Source: Rhodanobacter sp. Soil772 (lineage in GTDB: Bacteria; Pseudomonadota; Gammaproteobacteria; Xanthomonadales; Rhodanobacteraceae). From it: a stretch of 64,000 nucleotides of DNA. The notes beneath the pieces are model-generated. The model made no database searches. It was not told the DNA's origin and saw only the letters and a list, made by a program, of their open reading frames with translations. The position numbers were made by a program, and so were the translations under genes. Every line of letters begins with the position of its first letter. Within the stretch, counting starts at the first letter, position 1. Shown piece by piece: positions 23,219-31,248 of this stretch. Where the stretch lies: contig NZ_LMSK01000001.1 in the NCBI RefSeq assembly GCF_001428385.1, positions 497,355-561,354 of the forward strand. The letters run 5' to 3'.

Positions 23219-23439
23219 ACAACTCAAACGACGCGCTTGCCCGGCGGCTCGACGAGATGGAGGTCAAGCTGACCTTCATCGACGAGGCCGTGCAGGCGCT
23301 GACCACGGCGGATGCCGACCAGTCGCAGCGGATTGCCGCGCTGGAGCGCGCGCTGCGCGACCTGCGCGGCGAGATGGCGTCGATGCGCATCGCGCAAGGC
23401 GACGATCCGCACAACGAACCGCCGCCGCCGCATTATTGA
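23215..23439 (+). CDS. slyX: SlyX family protein
   Basis: A 74-residue, mostly coiled-coil protein. The sequence [22 protein letters not shown] and the hydrophobic heptads after it match SlyX, and the proline-rich end (EPPPPHY) is the usual SlyX C-terminus. SlyX function is not established. Its ATG overlaps the ugd stop codon, which fixes the start. Confidence 0.92.
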   Translation: MNNSNDALARRLDEMEVKLTFIDEAVQALTTADADQSQRIAALERALRDLRGEMASMRIAQGDDPHNEPPPPHY

Positions 23440-23477
23440 TCCGAACCCACCCAGCCCACCGATCACGGAATACCCGC

Positions 23478-24059
23478 ATGGCCGATTCCCTGCGCGATCA
23501 GCTGCTCAAGAGCGGCATCGTCAAACAGGTTCAACAGGACCGGGCGCGCGAGCCGAAGCGCCCGATCCCGCCGCCGTCCGGCAAGCCCGCGCGCAAGGGC
23601 GGCAAGCCACACGCCGCGTCACACGCCGCACGACCATCAGGGCAGAGCCAGCAGGACATCGACCTGGCCAAGGCGTATGCGTTGCGCGCGCAAACCGAAG
23701 CCCGCGAACGCCAGCGGGTCGAGCGGGAGGCCGCCGAACAGGCCAGGTTGCGGCGCGAGCGCAAGCAGAAGATCCAGCAGTTGCTCGACGGCAAGGCGTT
23801 GAACAAGGCCGACGCCGACCAGCCGCGCAATTTCGAATACGGCGGCAAGATCCGCCGCGTGCACGTGGATGCCGCACAGCTGTCGGCACTCAACGCCGGC
23901 GAACTGGGCGTGGTGCAGCAGGGCGGTCGCTATCTCCTGGTCAGCCGCGAGATCGCCGAGCAGGTGCGTGACATCGACCCGCATCAGCTGGCGCTGCTGG
24001 TCGATCCGGCTGCCACTGGCGTGGGCGATGACGGCGTGCCCGACGACTTGATGTGGTGA
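23478..24059 (+). CDS. DUF2058 domain protein (YaiL-like)
   Basis: A 193-residue, highly charged cytoplasmic protein. It begins MADSLRDQLLKSGIVKQVQQ, a conserved N-terminal motif of the DUF2058/YaiL family, followed by a Lys/Pro/Arg-rich linker and a long charged helix (residues 55-110), then a small domain with FEYGGKIRRVHVDAAQLSALNAG. Function is not known; some members are described as nucleoprotein-associated. It follows slyX by 38 bases on the same strand and ends at a strong bidirectional terminator. Confidence 0.85.
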   Translation: MADSLRDQLLKSGIVKQVQQDRAREPKRPIPPPSGKPARKGGKPHAASHAARPSGQSQQDIDLAKAYALRAQTEARERQRVEREAAEQARLRRERKQKIQQLLDGKALNKADADQPRNFEYGGKIRRVHVDAAQLSALNAGELGVVQQGGRYLLVSREIAEQVRDIDPHQLALLVDPAATGVGDDGVPDDLMW

Positions 24060-24076
24060 TGCCGATCTGCGTCAAC

Positions 24077-24105
24077 GAAAACGCCCGGCCATGCCGGGCG
24101 TTTTC
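24077..24105. terminator. Bidirectional terminator between the DUF2058 gene and fadJ
   Basis: A perfect 13-base-pair stem (GAAAACGCCCGGC / GCCGGGCGTTTTC) with loop CAT serves converging genes. Confidence 0.85.
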
Positions 24106-24127
24106 ATGTTGGTAATCGCGAAACCGA

Positions 24128-26209
24128 TCAGTTGACGGATGCGGCCGGCAACTCGAAACCACTTTGCGCCAGCGCCGGATGATCCCAGCCGTTCTTCGGC
24201 TTGAACCGGTCGCCGTAGCGTTGCGCCAATTGTTCGAGTCTGGCCTTGAGCTTGTCGGCGCCTTCGCTGCGCGCGTACTGAATCGGGCCGCCGCGGAACG
24301 GCGCGAAGCCGGTGCCGAAGATCACGCCGGCGTCGAGCAGGTCGGCGTCGTCGACCACGCCGTCGGCGAGGCAGGCAATCGCCTCGTTGACCATCGGCAG
24401 GATCATGCGTTCCTGCAGGTCCGGTGGCGTCACGTAGTCCTTGTCGACTTCGGGTTTCTGCGGCTTGCCGTCCTGCCACACGTACAGGCCCTGGCCGTCT
24501 TTCTTGCCGCGCTTGCCGGCTTCGAGTTTGGCGTCGAGCCCCGGCGGCACTTCCAGTCCCAGGAACGGCGCCAGCTCCTTGCCGACCGAGGCGCAGACGT
24601 CCAGGCCCACGGTGTCGGCCAGTTCGATCGGGCCCATCGGCATGCCGAATTTCTTCGCCTCGCGATCCAGCACCGGGCCGGGCACGCCTTCGCTGTACAG
24701 GCGCATCGCTTCGAGCAAGTACGGCATCAGGATGCGGTTGACCAGGAAGCCCGGGGTGCCCTTGACCGCCACCGGCAGCTTGCCGATCGCCTTGCAGAAC
24801 GCCAGCGCGCGCTTCTCGATTGCCGGGTCGAGCCGGTCGTGGCGCACTACCTCGACCAGCGGCATCTGCGCCACCGGGTTGAAGAAATGCAGGCCGAGGA
24901 AACGCTGCGGCGCGGCAAGATTCTTGCGCAACTCGTCCAGCGGGATGCTGGAGGTATTGCTGGCGAGGATCCCGCCGGCCTGGAATCGTGGTTCGATGCC
25001 GGCGTACAGCGCTTCCTTCGCGCGGGCGTTCTCATAGATCGCCTCGATCGCTAGGTCGGCCGTGGCCACGCCGTTGCCCTCGACGTCCGCGCGCAGGCGC
25101 CGCATGGCGGCTTCGACTTTTTCCGGCGCCTTCAGCTTCTTCTCGTACAGCGCTCGGGCGCGGTCCAGCGCGGGCTGGATGAATTTCATCTCGCGGTCCT
25201 GCAAGGTCACCTCAAAACCCTTGAACGCGGCCCACGCGGCGATGTCGCCACCCATCACGCCGGCGCCGACCACGTGGACGTGCTTGATCGCCGGGTCAGT
25301 GCCGCCGCCTTGGCCCTTCAGCCGTTCCTGCAGGAAGAAGATGCGGATCAGGTTCTGTGCGGTCGGCGTCTTCGCCAGCTTCGCCACCGAGCGTGCCTCG
25401 ATCTTCAGCCGCTGCTGGATGCCGGAGCCGCCGCGCTTCCATACGTCGATCATCGCGAACGGGGCCGGATAATGCTCCTTGCGTACCTTCGCGGCGGTCT
25501 GCTTGAACACCATCGGCGCCAGGATCTGCCGCGCCAGCCAGGTATTGCTGGCCCAGGCCTTGGCGCGCCGCGCGAACGGGCGTGGCGCAGCGTGGCGCAG
25601 CAGCAGCCGCGCCTCGACCAGCAGTTCGTCGGGGCGGGCCAGCCGATCGACCACGCCCAGGCCCAGCGCGCGTTTCGCCGACAGCGACTTGCCGGTCAGC
25701 ATCAGCGGCAGCGCCTCGGTGGCGCCGATCAGGCGCGGCAGGCGCGCGGTGCCGCCCCAGCCGGGGTGGATGCCCAGCATCACTTCGGGCAGCGCGATCC
25801 GGGTCTTGTCATCGTCGGCGGCGATGCGCTGGCGGCAGGCCAGGATCAGCTCGGTACCGCCGCCCATGCAGGCGCCGTGCACGGCGGCCACGGTGGGGCA
25901 AGGCAGCCGCGCCAGCGCCTCGTAGACACGCTGGCCATGCTCGATGTTCTCCAGCACGGTATCGTGCTTCGCGTACTCGATGAATTCCTTGACGTCGGCA
26001 CCCACGGCGAACCCCGAGGACTTGGCCGAGTGGAGAATGACGCCGGCCGGCTTCTCGATCGCCAGCCGCTCGACGATCTGCTCGAGTTCGTCCAGCACCG
26101 CACGGGAGATCGCATTGACGCTGCTGCCGGCGCGGTCGAGGGTCAGCGTGACAACGCCATCGTCGCCTTCGCTGGTCTTCCAGTGGTTGAAACGCAATCC
26201 TTCGAACAT
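24128..26209 (-). CDS. fadJ: Fatty acid oxidation multifunctional protein (enoyl-CoA hydratase / 3-hydroxyacyl-CoA dehydrogenase), FadJ-like
   Basis: This enzyme carries out the hydration and dehydrogenation steps of beta-oxidation. The 693-residue protein has an N-terminal crotonase domain (residues 1-190: VHGACMGGGTELILACRQRI and LPEVMLGIHPGWGGTARLPRLIG, with both catalytic Glu positions), a linker, a Rossmann dehydrogenase domain (HVVGAGVMGGDIAAWAAFKG, about residue 310) with SNTSSIPLDEL and GLHFFNPVAQMPLVEVV, and C-terminal dehydrogenase helices (GTPGFLVNRILMPYLLEA). Length and layout fit FadJ/FadB; no thiolase gene is adjacent, which favours FadJ-like naming but does not prove it. Together with FadL and the PsrA-like regulator it points to fatty-acid use. 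Confidence 0.88.
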   Translation of the reverse strand: MFEGLRFNHWKTSEGDDGVVTLTLDRAGSSVNAISRAVLDELEQIVERLAIEKPAGVILHSAKSSGFAVGADVKEFIEYAKHDTVLENIEHGQRVYEALARLPCPTVAAVHGACMGGGTELILACRQRIAADDDKTRIALPEVMLGIHPGWGGTARLPRLIGATEALPLMLTGKSLSAKRALGLGVVDRLARPDELLVEARLLLRHAAPRPFARRAKAWASNTWLARQILAPMVFKQTAAKVRKEHYPAPFAMIDVWKRGGSGIQQRLKIEARSVAKLAKTPTAQNLIRIFFLQERLKGQGGGTDPAIKHVHVVGAGVMGGDIAAWAAFKGFEVTLQDREMKFIQPALDRARALYEKKLKAPEKVEAAMRRLRADVEGNGVATADLAIEAIYENARAKEALYAGIEPRFQAGGILASNTSSIPLDELRKNLAAPQRFLGLHFFNPVAQMPLVEVVRHDRLDPAIEKRALAFCKAIGKLPVAVKGTPGFLVNRILMPYLLEAMRLYSEGVPGPVLDREAKKFGMPMGPIELADTVGLDVCASVGKELAPFLGLEVPPGLDAKLEAGKRGKKDGQGLYVWQDGKPQKPEVDKDYVTPPDLQERMILPMVNEAIACLADGVVDDADLLDAGVIFGTGFAPFRGGPIQYARSEGADKLKARLEQLAQRYGDRFKPKNGWDHPALAQSGFELPAASVN

Positions 26210-26532
26210 GGGAGTACAGACGTGGTGGCGGAGGCCTGAACCATACCGTTCCGTCGCCTTGATTGCGAGATGTGACGCAACTGCTTGACCGTGCGGCGGT
26301 GCCGGTGTGAAATCGGGCCTTCGTCGGGATACCGCCGGCCGAGGCTGGTTGGCGGGGCAACAAGTGCACGGCCAGCTTTACGGCACGGGCTGCTTGTACG
26401 GGACAATGGAACGATCCACCGCGGTTCGATGGCCTGGCAACGGCCGGATATCGTCCGGTCACTCCCCGGTCAGTCGCGGGCGGGCCGACTTCACACAGTG
26501 CACCACCGCCGACGCAGCAGGACGGGGACGCA
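26210..26532. other. Intergenic region between fadJ and the 26533 gene
   Basis: About 320 bases separate these divergent genes. No convincing reading frame, repeat or hairpin stands out; it presumably holds both promoters, but none could be placed with confidence. Confidence 0.4.
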
Positions 26533-27027
26533 ATGACTTCAGCAATGGCCTCCGTTCCACCGCAAGCCGGCACCGAGATTTTCGAGCGGATCCTGGCGGC
26601 CCCGAGCGGCCTCGTGGTGCTGGACAGCAAGGACGTCCACGCCCTGATCGACCAGTTCCGCGCGATTGCCCGGCATACCGGGCAGGCGGTGTATCTGTGG
26701 CAACCCGATACCGGCTTGGGCAGCCTGCGCGACGCGCATGTGCGCGTGCCGGACTGCCAGCGCCTGGGCAACGCGCTGCGCTACATGCAGCAAAGCATGC
26801 ATTTCGGCGTGTATTTCCTGCTCGGGCTGGAGCTGCCGTTGTCGGCGATGGACGCCACCTTGCTGCGCCAGCTTGCCCGCGCGCCCAAGGGGCATCTGCG
26901 CCGGGTGGTGCTGATCGACGCACCGGTGGCGCTGGCCGAACACCTGGGCGAGCTGGCGGTGCACCTGGGCAGCGAGGACAGCCAGCCGCGGCGCCTGCGC
27001 CTGCGCGATGGCCGGTGGCTGGTTTGA
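26533..27027 (+). CDS. Conserved-looking hypothetical protein upstream of a GGDEF/EAL gene
   Basis: A 164-residue soluble protein with no recognised motif. Residues 30-60 (VVLDSKDVHALIDQFRAIARHTG) and 95-135 (HFGVYFLLGLELPLSAMDATLLRQLA, then RRVVLIDAPVALAEHL) have alternating strand/helix character that could suit a small alpha/beta fold. It lies only 13 bases upstream of the c-di-GMP enzyme gene on the same strand, so the two are probably co-transcribed, and it may supply a sensory or localisation partner; that is inference. Codon use is like the neighbouring core genes, with no sign of transfer. Confidence 0.75.
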   Translation: MTSAMASVPPQAGTEIFERILAAPSGLVVLDSKDVHALIDQFRAIARHTGQAVYLWQPDTGLGSLRDAHVRVPDCQRLGNALRYMQQSMHFGVYFLLGLELPLSAMDATLLRQLARAPKGHLRRVVLIDAPVALAEHLGELAVHLGSEDSQPRRLRLRDGRWLV

Positions 27028-27040
27028 GGCGGGCACGCAG

Positions 27041-29608
27041 ATGAATTCCGGCATCCTGGTGATCGCAGCCCAGCGCGAATTGCGCCGCAGCCTGTTCGAT
27101 GCGCTCGACCAGGCGGGCTACCCGCAGATCCACAGCGCACGCGACGTATCGCACGCGGCGATCCTGCTGGAAGGGCGCGCATCGCTGCCTCCGCTGCAGC
27201 TGATCGTGGTGGTGCTGGCCGGCGATGAGCAGCAGGCGCGCGCCAGTTGCGAGCAGGTGCGCCGCTTGCCCGGCGGCGCCGACACGCCGCTGATCGTGGT
27301 ACTGGCCGAGGAGGCCACGCTCGGCCCCGCCGACCTGCCGGCCGGAATCGCCGACTGGCTTTCCGCCGCCCAGATCGGCAGCGAACTGGTGCCGCGCTGG
27401 CGGCGCTCGCAAGCCGGCAGCGGCCAACGCCCGCGCAAGGTGGTTGCCGCACCGGACAGCGGCGCGCATGAGGATTACCGCTACGTATTCGAGGAAGGCG
27501 ACAGCGAGTGGCTGATCGCCGACGCACAGAGCGGCCGCCTGCTCGAAGTCAGCCCCACGGTGGCCAGGCACAGCCGCATGCATGCCAGTCAATGGGAAGG
27601 GTTGCCGCTGGCCGACGTGCTGCGTTTCGAGGGCATCGCGATCAGCCAGGTGCTGGCCGAGGCCAATCGCAACTGGTATCCCTGCCAGCGCAAGTCGGTG
27701 CAGGGCGCCGACACCGGACAGGCCAGCGTGCGGCGCATCCGGCATGGCGGGCACGAGGCACTGGCGCTGATGTTCCGCAGCGATCGCGCCGACCTGCGGG
27801 CCGAGGCCGCGTTGTCGCTGCTGTCGCGCATCTTCGCCTCGACCAGCGGGGTCGACGCGCAGACCGCATCCGGCCGCCTGCTGTTCGACGAACTGGGCCT
27901 GGATTATCTCGCCGTCTGGTCGGCGCGCCAGGACGGCGCCGACGCGCCGACCCAGATGCTGCAGTTGTGGAGTGGCGAAGACCCGCAATGGCCGCCGGCG
28001 CAACTGCAGAGCTCGCTGCAGCTGGTACTGGGCGGCAAGCCGATCCTGTACCGCACCGACGCGAAGCGGCTGGCGTCGATCGACCCGTTGCTGCAGCAGC
28101 TCGACCTGGCCGGTTTTGCCGGCCTGCCGCTGTACGACGAACGCCACACCGTGCTTGGCGCGATGCTGGCCGGCAGCCGCCGCGGCTTCGGCGAGATGGG
28201 CATCATCGAACCGGTGCTGCGCTGCGCCGCGGCCCGTTTCGCGCAGATGCTGGAACTGGGCCGCACCCGTGAGCAGGGCCGCGCCGAGGGTCTGGTCGAC
28301 GCATTGACCGGCCTGCCGAACCGGCTGCTGTTCAACGACCGGCTGGACACGATCATTCGCGAGGCGACCCGCAACGGCGAGTGCTTCGCCGTGCTGTTCG
28401 TCGACCTGGACCGCTTCAAGGCGATCAACGACACCTACGGCCATGCCGCCGGCGACCAGGTGCTGCGCACGGTCACCCAGCGCCTGTGCGGCAGCATTCG
28501 CGCCTCCGATACGGTGGCGCGCTACGCCGGCGACGAGTTCACCATCGTGCTGCGCCACATCGTGAAGAACGACGACGTGCTGCGCGTGGCCGAGAAGATC
28601 GTGCAGGTGATGGAAACGCCGCTGTACCTCGAGGACGGCACCGAGCTGCAGGTGACCGCGTCGATGGGCCTGAGCTTCTTCCCCGACGACGCCGGCGACG
28701 CGCAGACCCTGCTCAAGCATGCCGACGAGGCGATGTACGCGGCCAAACACCAAGGCCGCAATACCTTCCAGATCTACGAGGTGAGCCCGGAGTACGCCCA
28801 GCAGCACGGCATGGCGCTGAAGACGCGCCTGCGCCATGCCGAGGGCAATGGCGAACTGCGCGTGGTCTACCAGCCGCAGGTCAACACCGAGACCGAGGAC
28901 ATCGTGGGCATGGAGGCGCTGGTGCGCTGGGAGCACCCCGAGCTGGGCATGATCAGCCCGGCGGTGTTCATCCCGTTGGCCGAGGAGACCGGCCTGATCG
29001 TCTCGATCGGCGAATGGGTGATGCGCACCGCGTGCCGCCAGGCGAAGGAATGGGAGCAGCGCTACGGCCTGCGTCTGCGTCTGGGCGTGAACCTGTCCGC
29101 GGTGCAGCTGATGGAGCCGCAGTTGCTGGACACCGTGGCGACGGTGCTGCGCGAAACCGGGCTGGATCCCACCTTGCTGGAGATGGAGATCACCGAGAGC
29201 ATCAGCATCAAGGAAGCGCCGAACCTGGTCGAGAACCTGCACGCGCTGCACAGGCTGGGCTGCCACATCGCGATCGACGATTTCGGCACCGGTGCGGCTT
29301 CGCTGGACTACCTGCGCCGGCTGCCGGCCGACCGCATCAAGATCGACCAGAGCTTCGTGCGCAACATCGGGGTGGACCCCGACGACGAGGCGATCGTGCG
29401 CGCCACCATCGAGATGGCGCACCGGCTGAAACGGGCCGTGGTGGCGGAGGGCGTGGAGATCGAGCAACACCTGCAGTTCCTGCGCCAGCACGACTGCGAC
29501 GAATTGCAGGGCTACCTGTTCTGTCGTCCACTGCAGCCGGTCAGCTTCGACAAGCTGCTGTCCGAACGGCAGCGTCTGCTGGAGGGGCGGGTAGCCGAGC
29601 CGGCTTGA
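27041..29608 (+). CDS. Multidomain c-di-GMP signalling protein (degenerate receiver, PAS, GAF, GGDEF, EAL)
   Basis: An 855-residue soluble regulator of cyclic di-GMP. Residues 1-125 resemble a response-regulator receiver fold (ILVIAAQRELRRSLFDALDQAG) but the phospho-acceptor Asp is not evident. About 145-240 is PAS-like, 250-400 GAF-like, then a GGDEF domain (DALTGLPNRLLFNDRL, FVDLDRFKAINDTYGH, active loop YAGDEF near residue 493) and an EAL domain (MEALVRWEHPELG near residue 624, NLSAVQL, MEITES, IDDFGTGAASLDYLRRLP). Catalytic residues of both domains look intact; the first Gly of GGDEF is Ala, a change seen in active enzymes. The start could also be 27008. Whether synthesis or breakdown dominates cannot be told. 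Confidence 0.9.
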   Translation: MNSGILVIAAQRELRRSLFDALDQAGYPQIHSARDVSHAAILLEGRASLPPLQLIVVVLAGDEQQARASCEQVRRLPGGADTPLIVVLAEEATLGPADLPAGIADWLSAAQIGSELVPRWRRSQAGSGQRPRKVVAAPDSGAHEDYRYVFEEGDSEWLIADAQSGRLLEVSPTVARHSRMHASQWEGLPLADVLRFEGIAISQVLAEANRNWYPCQRKSVQGADTGQASVRRIRHGGHEALALMFRSDRADLRAEAALSLLSRIFASTSGVDAQTASGRLLFDELGLDYLAVWSARQDGADAPTQMLQLWSGEDPQWPPAQLQSSLQLVLGGKPILYRTDAKRLASIDPLLQQLDLAGFAGLPLYDERHTVLGAMLAGSRRGFGEMGIIEPVLRCAAARFAQMLELGRTREQGRAEGLVDALTGLPNRLLFNDRLDTIIREATRNGECFAVLFVDLDRFKAINDTYGHAAGDQVLRTVTQRLCGSIRASDTVARYAGDEFTIVLRHIVKNDDVLRVAEKIVQVMETPLYLEDGTELQVTASMGLSFFPDDAGDAQTLLKHADEAMYAAKHQGRNTFQIYEVSPEYAQQHGMALKTRLRHAEGNGELRVVYQPQVNTETEDIVGMEALVRWEHPELGMISPAVFIPLAEETGLIVSIGEWVMRTACRQAKEWEQRYGLRLRLGVNLSAVQLMEPQLLDTVATVLRETGLDPTLLEMEITESISIKEAPNLVENLHALHRLGCHIAIDDFGTGAASLDYLRRLPADRIKIDQSFVRNIGVDPDDEAIVRATIEMAHRLKRAVVAEGVEIEQHLQFLRQHDCDELQGYLFCRPLQPVSFDKLLSERQRLLEGRVAEPA

Positions 29609-29730
29609 GCCGGTGGCGGGCGTCCCCATAACTGATCCCGACCCGTCACGGGTTCAGGGGCGCCTGGCCCGACATGACAACCAGCCAACAGGCCGTGCGT
29701 TATGGTGGAGGCGATACCTAAGTGCATGCT

Positions 29731-29757
29731 GAACTCAGGCGCCGGACTGTGGTCTGA
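29731..29757 (+). promoter_or_regulatory. Sigma-E-type (RpoE) promoter upstream of rpoE
   Basis: GAACTC (29731-29736), a 16-base spacer and TCTGA (29753-29757) fit the extracytoplasmic sigma-E consensus (GAACTT, N16, TCTGA) closely. The site lies 45 bases before the rpoE start and implies positive autoregulation. Confidence 0.75.
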
Positions 29758-29802
29758 GCGCCGCGTTCAGTTCAAAACAAGCTCCCGCAGCGGAAGACGG
29801 CA

Positions 29803-30405
29803 TTGACGACGGATACGGCCCGGATGGGCGAAAATGAACTGGATCGCGCGCTGGTCGAGCGGGTCCAGCAGGGGGACAAGCGGGCCTTCGACCTGCTGGT
29901 GCGCAAGTACCAGCACAAGGTGATCGGGCTGGTCTCGCGTTATGTGAGGAGCCACGCCGAGTGCGAGGACATCGCGCAGGAATCGTTCATCCGCGCGTGG
30001 CGGGCGATCGGCTCGTTCCGCGGCGACAGCGCGTTCTACACTTGGCTGTACAAGATCGCGGTGAACACCGCCAAGAACCACCTGGTGGCGATGGGTCGGC
30101 GCCCGCCTTCCGGCGACATCGACGCCGATGACGCCGAGTTCATGGCCGGCGCCGAGCGCATGCACGACAGCGCCACGCCCGAGCGCGAGCTGATGCGCCA
30201 GGAAATTGAACAATCCGTGTTTTCCACTGTCCAATCGTTGCCCGAAGAGCTGCGGACAGCCATCACGCTGCGCGAGGTGGATGGCCTCAGCTACGATGAA
30301 ATCGCCGAAGCGATGGGCTGCCCGATCGGTACGGTGCGTTCGCGCATCTTCCGGGCACGCGAAGCGATTGACGAGAAACTGCGGCCCCTGTTGTCGGACC
30401 GCTGA
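29803..30405 (+). CDS. rpoE: RNA polymerase sigma-E factor
   Basis: RpoE directs transcription of envelope-stress genes. The 200-residue protein has sigma region 2 (FDLLVRKYQHKVIGLVSRYV, CEDIAQESFIRAWRAI, FYTWLYKIAVNTAKN) and region 4 (LPEELRTAITLREVDGLSYDEIAEAMGC, GTVRSRIFRAREAI). The start is taken as TTG at 29803 because GGAAGA lies just upstream; an ATG at 29824 is the alternative and would remove seven residues. It is followed by rseA after 9 bases and mucD after that, the standard sigma-E operon. A matching sigma-E promoter lies upstream. Confidence 0.96.
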   Translation: MTTDTARMGENELDRALVERVQQGDKRAFDLLVRKYQHKVIGLVSRYVRSHAECEDIAQESFIRAWRAIGSFRGDSAFYTWLYKIAVNTAKNHLVAMGRRPPSGDIDADDAEFMAGAERMHDSATPERELMRQEIEQSVFSTVQSLPEELRTAITLREVDGLSYDEIAEAMGCPIGTVRSRIFRAREAIDEKLRPLLSDR

Positions 30406-30414
30406 GGATCAGAC

Positions 30415-31086
30415 ATGAATCAGGCAGGCATGAATCAGGACATCCGGGAAAATCTTTCCGCCGGCATCGATGGCGAATTGTCGAAGGAGCAGCTGCGTTT
30501 CCTGCTGCGCCGGCTCGATCACGACGCCTCGCTGCAGCAGGCCTGGACCGGTTACCACATCGCCCGCGACAGCCTGCGTCGAGAGCTGTCGCCGATGGCG
30601 GAACCCGGTTTCGCCGCGCGGGTGATGCTGGCGATCGAGCAGGAGTCGAAGCCGGCCGCTGCAGCTTCCCGACGCAACCACTGGCTGCGCTGGTCCACCG
30701 GCGGTGCGATCGCCGCCAGCGTGGCCGCCGCTGCCCTGATGATCGGTCAGCCGACCGGCGATGCCGAGCGCCTGACCGCCTCGACCACCCAGCAGGCCAA
30801 TGCGGTCGCCACCGCTGCGCCGGCGAATAAGCCGGCCGCTCCGGCCGCCGTGCCGCCATGGCTGAGCGGCAATTCCGCCGGACTGCTCAGCCAGCAGGCC
30901 TCGGCTACTTTCGGCGCGTCGTTTGGGCAGAGCCAGCCGGCGTATGCGCGGCGTCTGTCGGGCTATCCGTCGATGCCGCGTTACCGGACGCTCGACAACA
31001 ACGACGGCAGCTACCTGCTGCTGCTCGAGCCGGAGCAGCAGACTGCGCCGGATATCTCGCGCCGGGCTTCCGCCGTCGCGCAATAA
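30415..31086 (+). CDS. rseA: Anti-sigma-E factor RseA
   Basis: RseA is an inner-membrane protein that holds RpoE inactive until cleaved by DegS/RseP. The N-terminal cytoplasmic part (IRENLSAGIDGELSKEQLRFLLRRL, WTGYHIARDSLRREL) matches the RseA_N domain. One membrane segment follows at about residues 88-107 (GGAIAASVAAAALMIGQ), and the 110-residue periplasmic tail is Ala/Pro/Gln-rich and ends near YLLLLEPEQQ. Gene order between rpoE and mucD supports the call. No rseB gene is present in this cluster, unlike in E. coli and Pseudomonas. Confidence 0.9.
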   Translation: MNQAGMNQDIRENLSAGIDGELSKEQLRFLLRRLDHDASLQQAWTGYHIARDSLRRELSPMAEPGFAARVMLAIEQESKPAAAASRRNHWLRWSTGGAIAASVAAAALMIGQPTGDAERLTASTTQQANAVATAAPANKPAAPAAVPPWLSGNSAGLLSQQASATFGASFGQSQPAYARRLSGYPSMPRYRTLDNNDGSYLLLLEPEQQTAPDISRRASAVAQ

Positions 31087-31129
31087 GACGAACCGCGTGT
31101 GATTGTCCGCGGCTCGTCCTCGCTGTTTT
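31087..31129 (+). terminator. Hairpin between rseA and mucD, possible attenuator
   Basis: GACGAACCGCG pairs with CGCGGCTCGTC with one mismatch and a 10-base loop, followed by CTCGCTGTTTT. In the 162-base gap of an otherwise single operon it may reduce read-through into mucD. Confidence 0.45.
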
Positions 31130-31248
31130 GCCCTCTGTCGGTCCGTCGCACGGGCCGGCGGGCGGCGCATGTGCGGACCCGCCCACGCAGCGACCCGAGT
31201 CGACAATCCGCCCGAAGCCTACCGGCCGAAATCAACCAAGGAGGAGTC

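Noticed and set aside
23999-26239. Plus-strand frames over fadJ
   Set aside because: Shadows of the fadJ coding sequence with no conserved features.
26459-29629. Open frame of over 1000 codons antisense to the GGDEF/EAL gene
   Set aside because: Same GC effect; the sense product has all expected domains and the antisense one has none.
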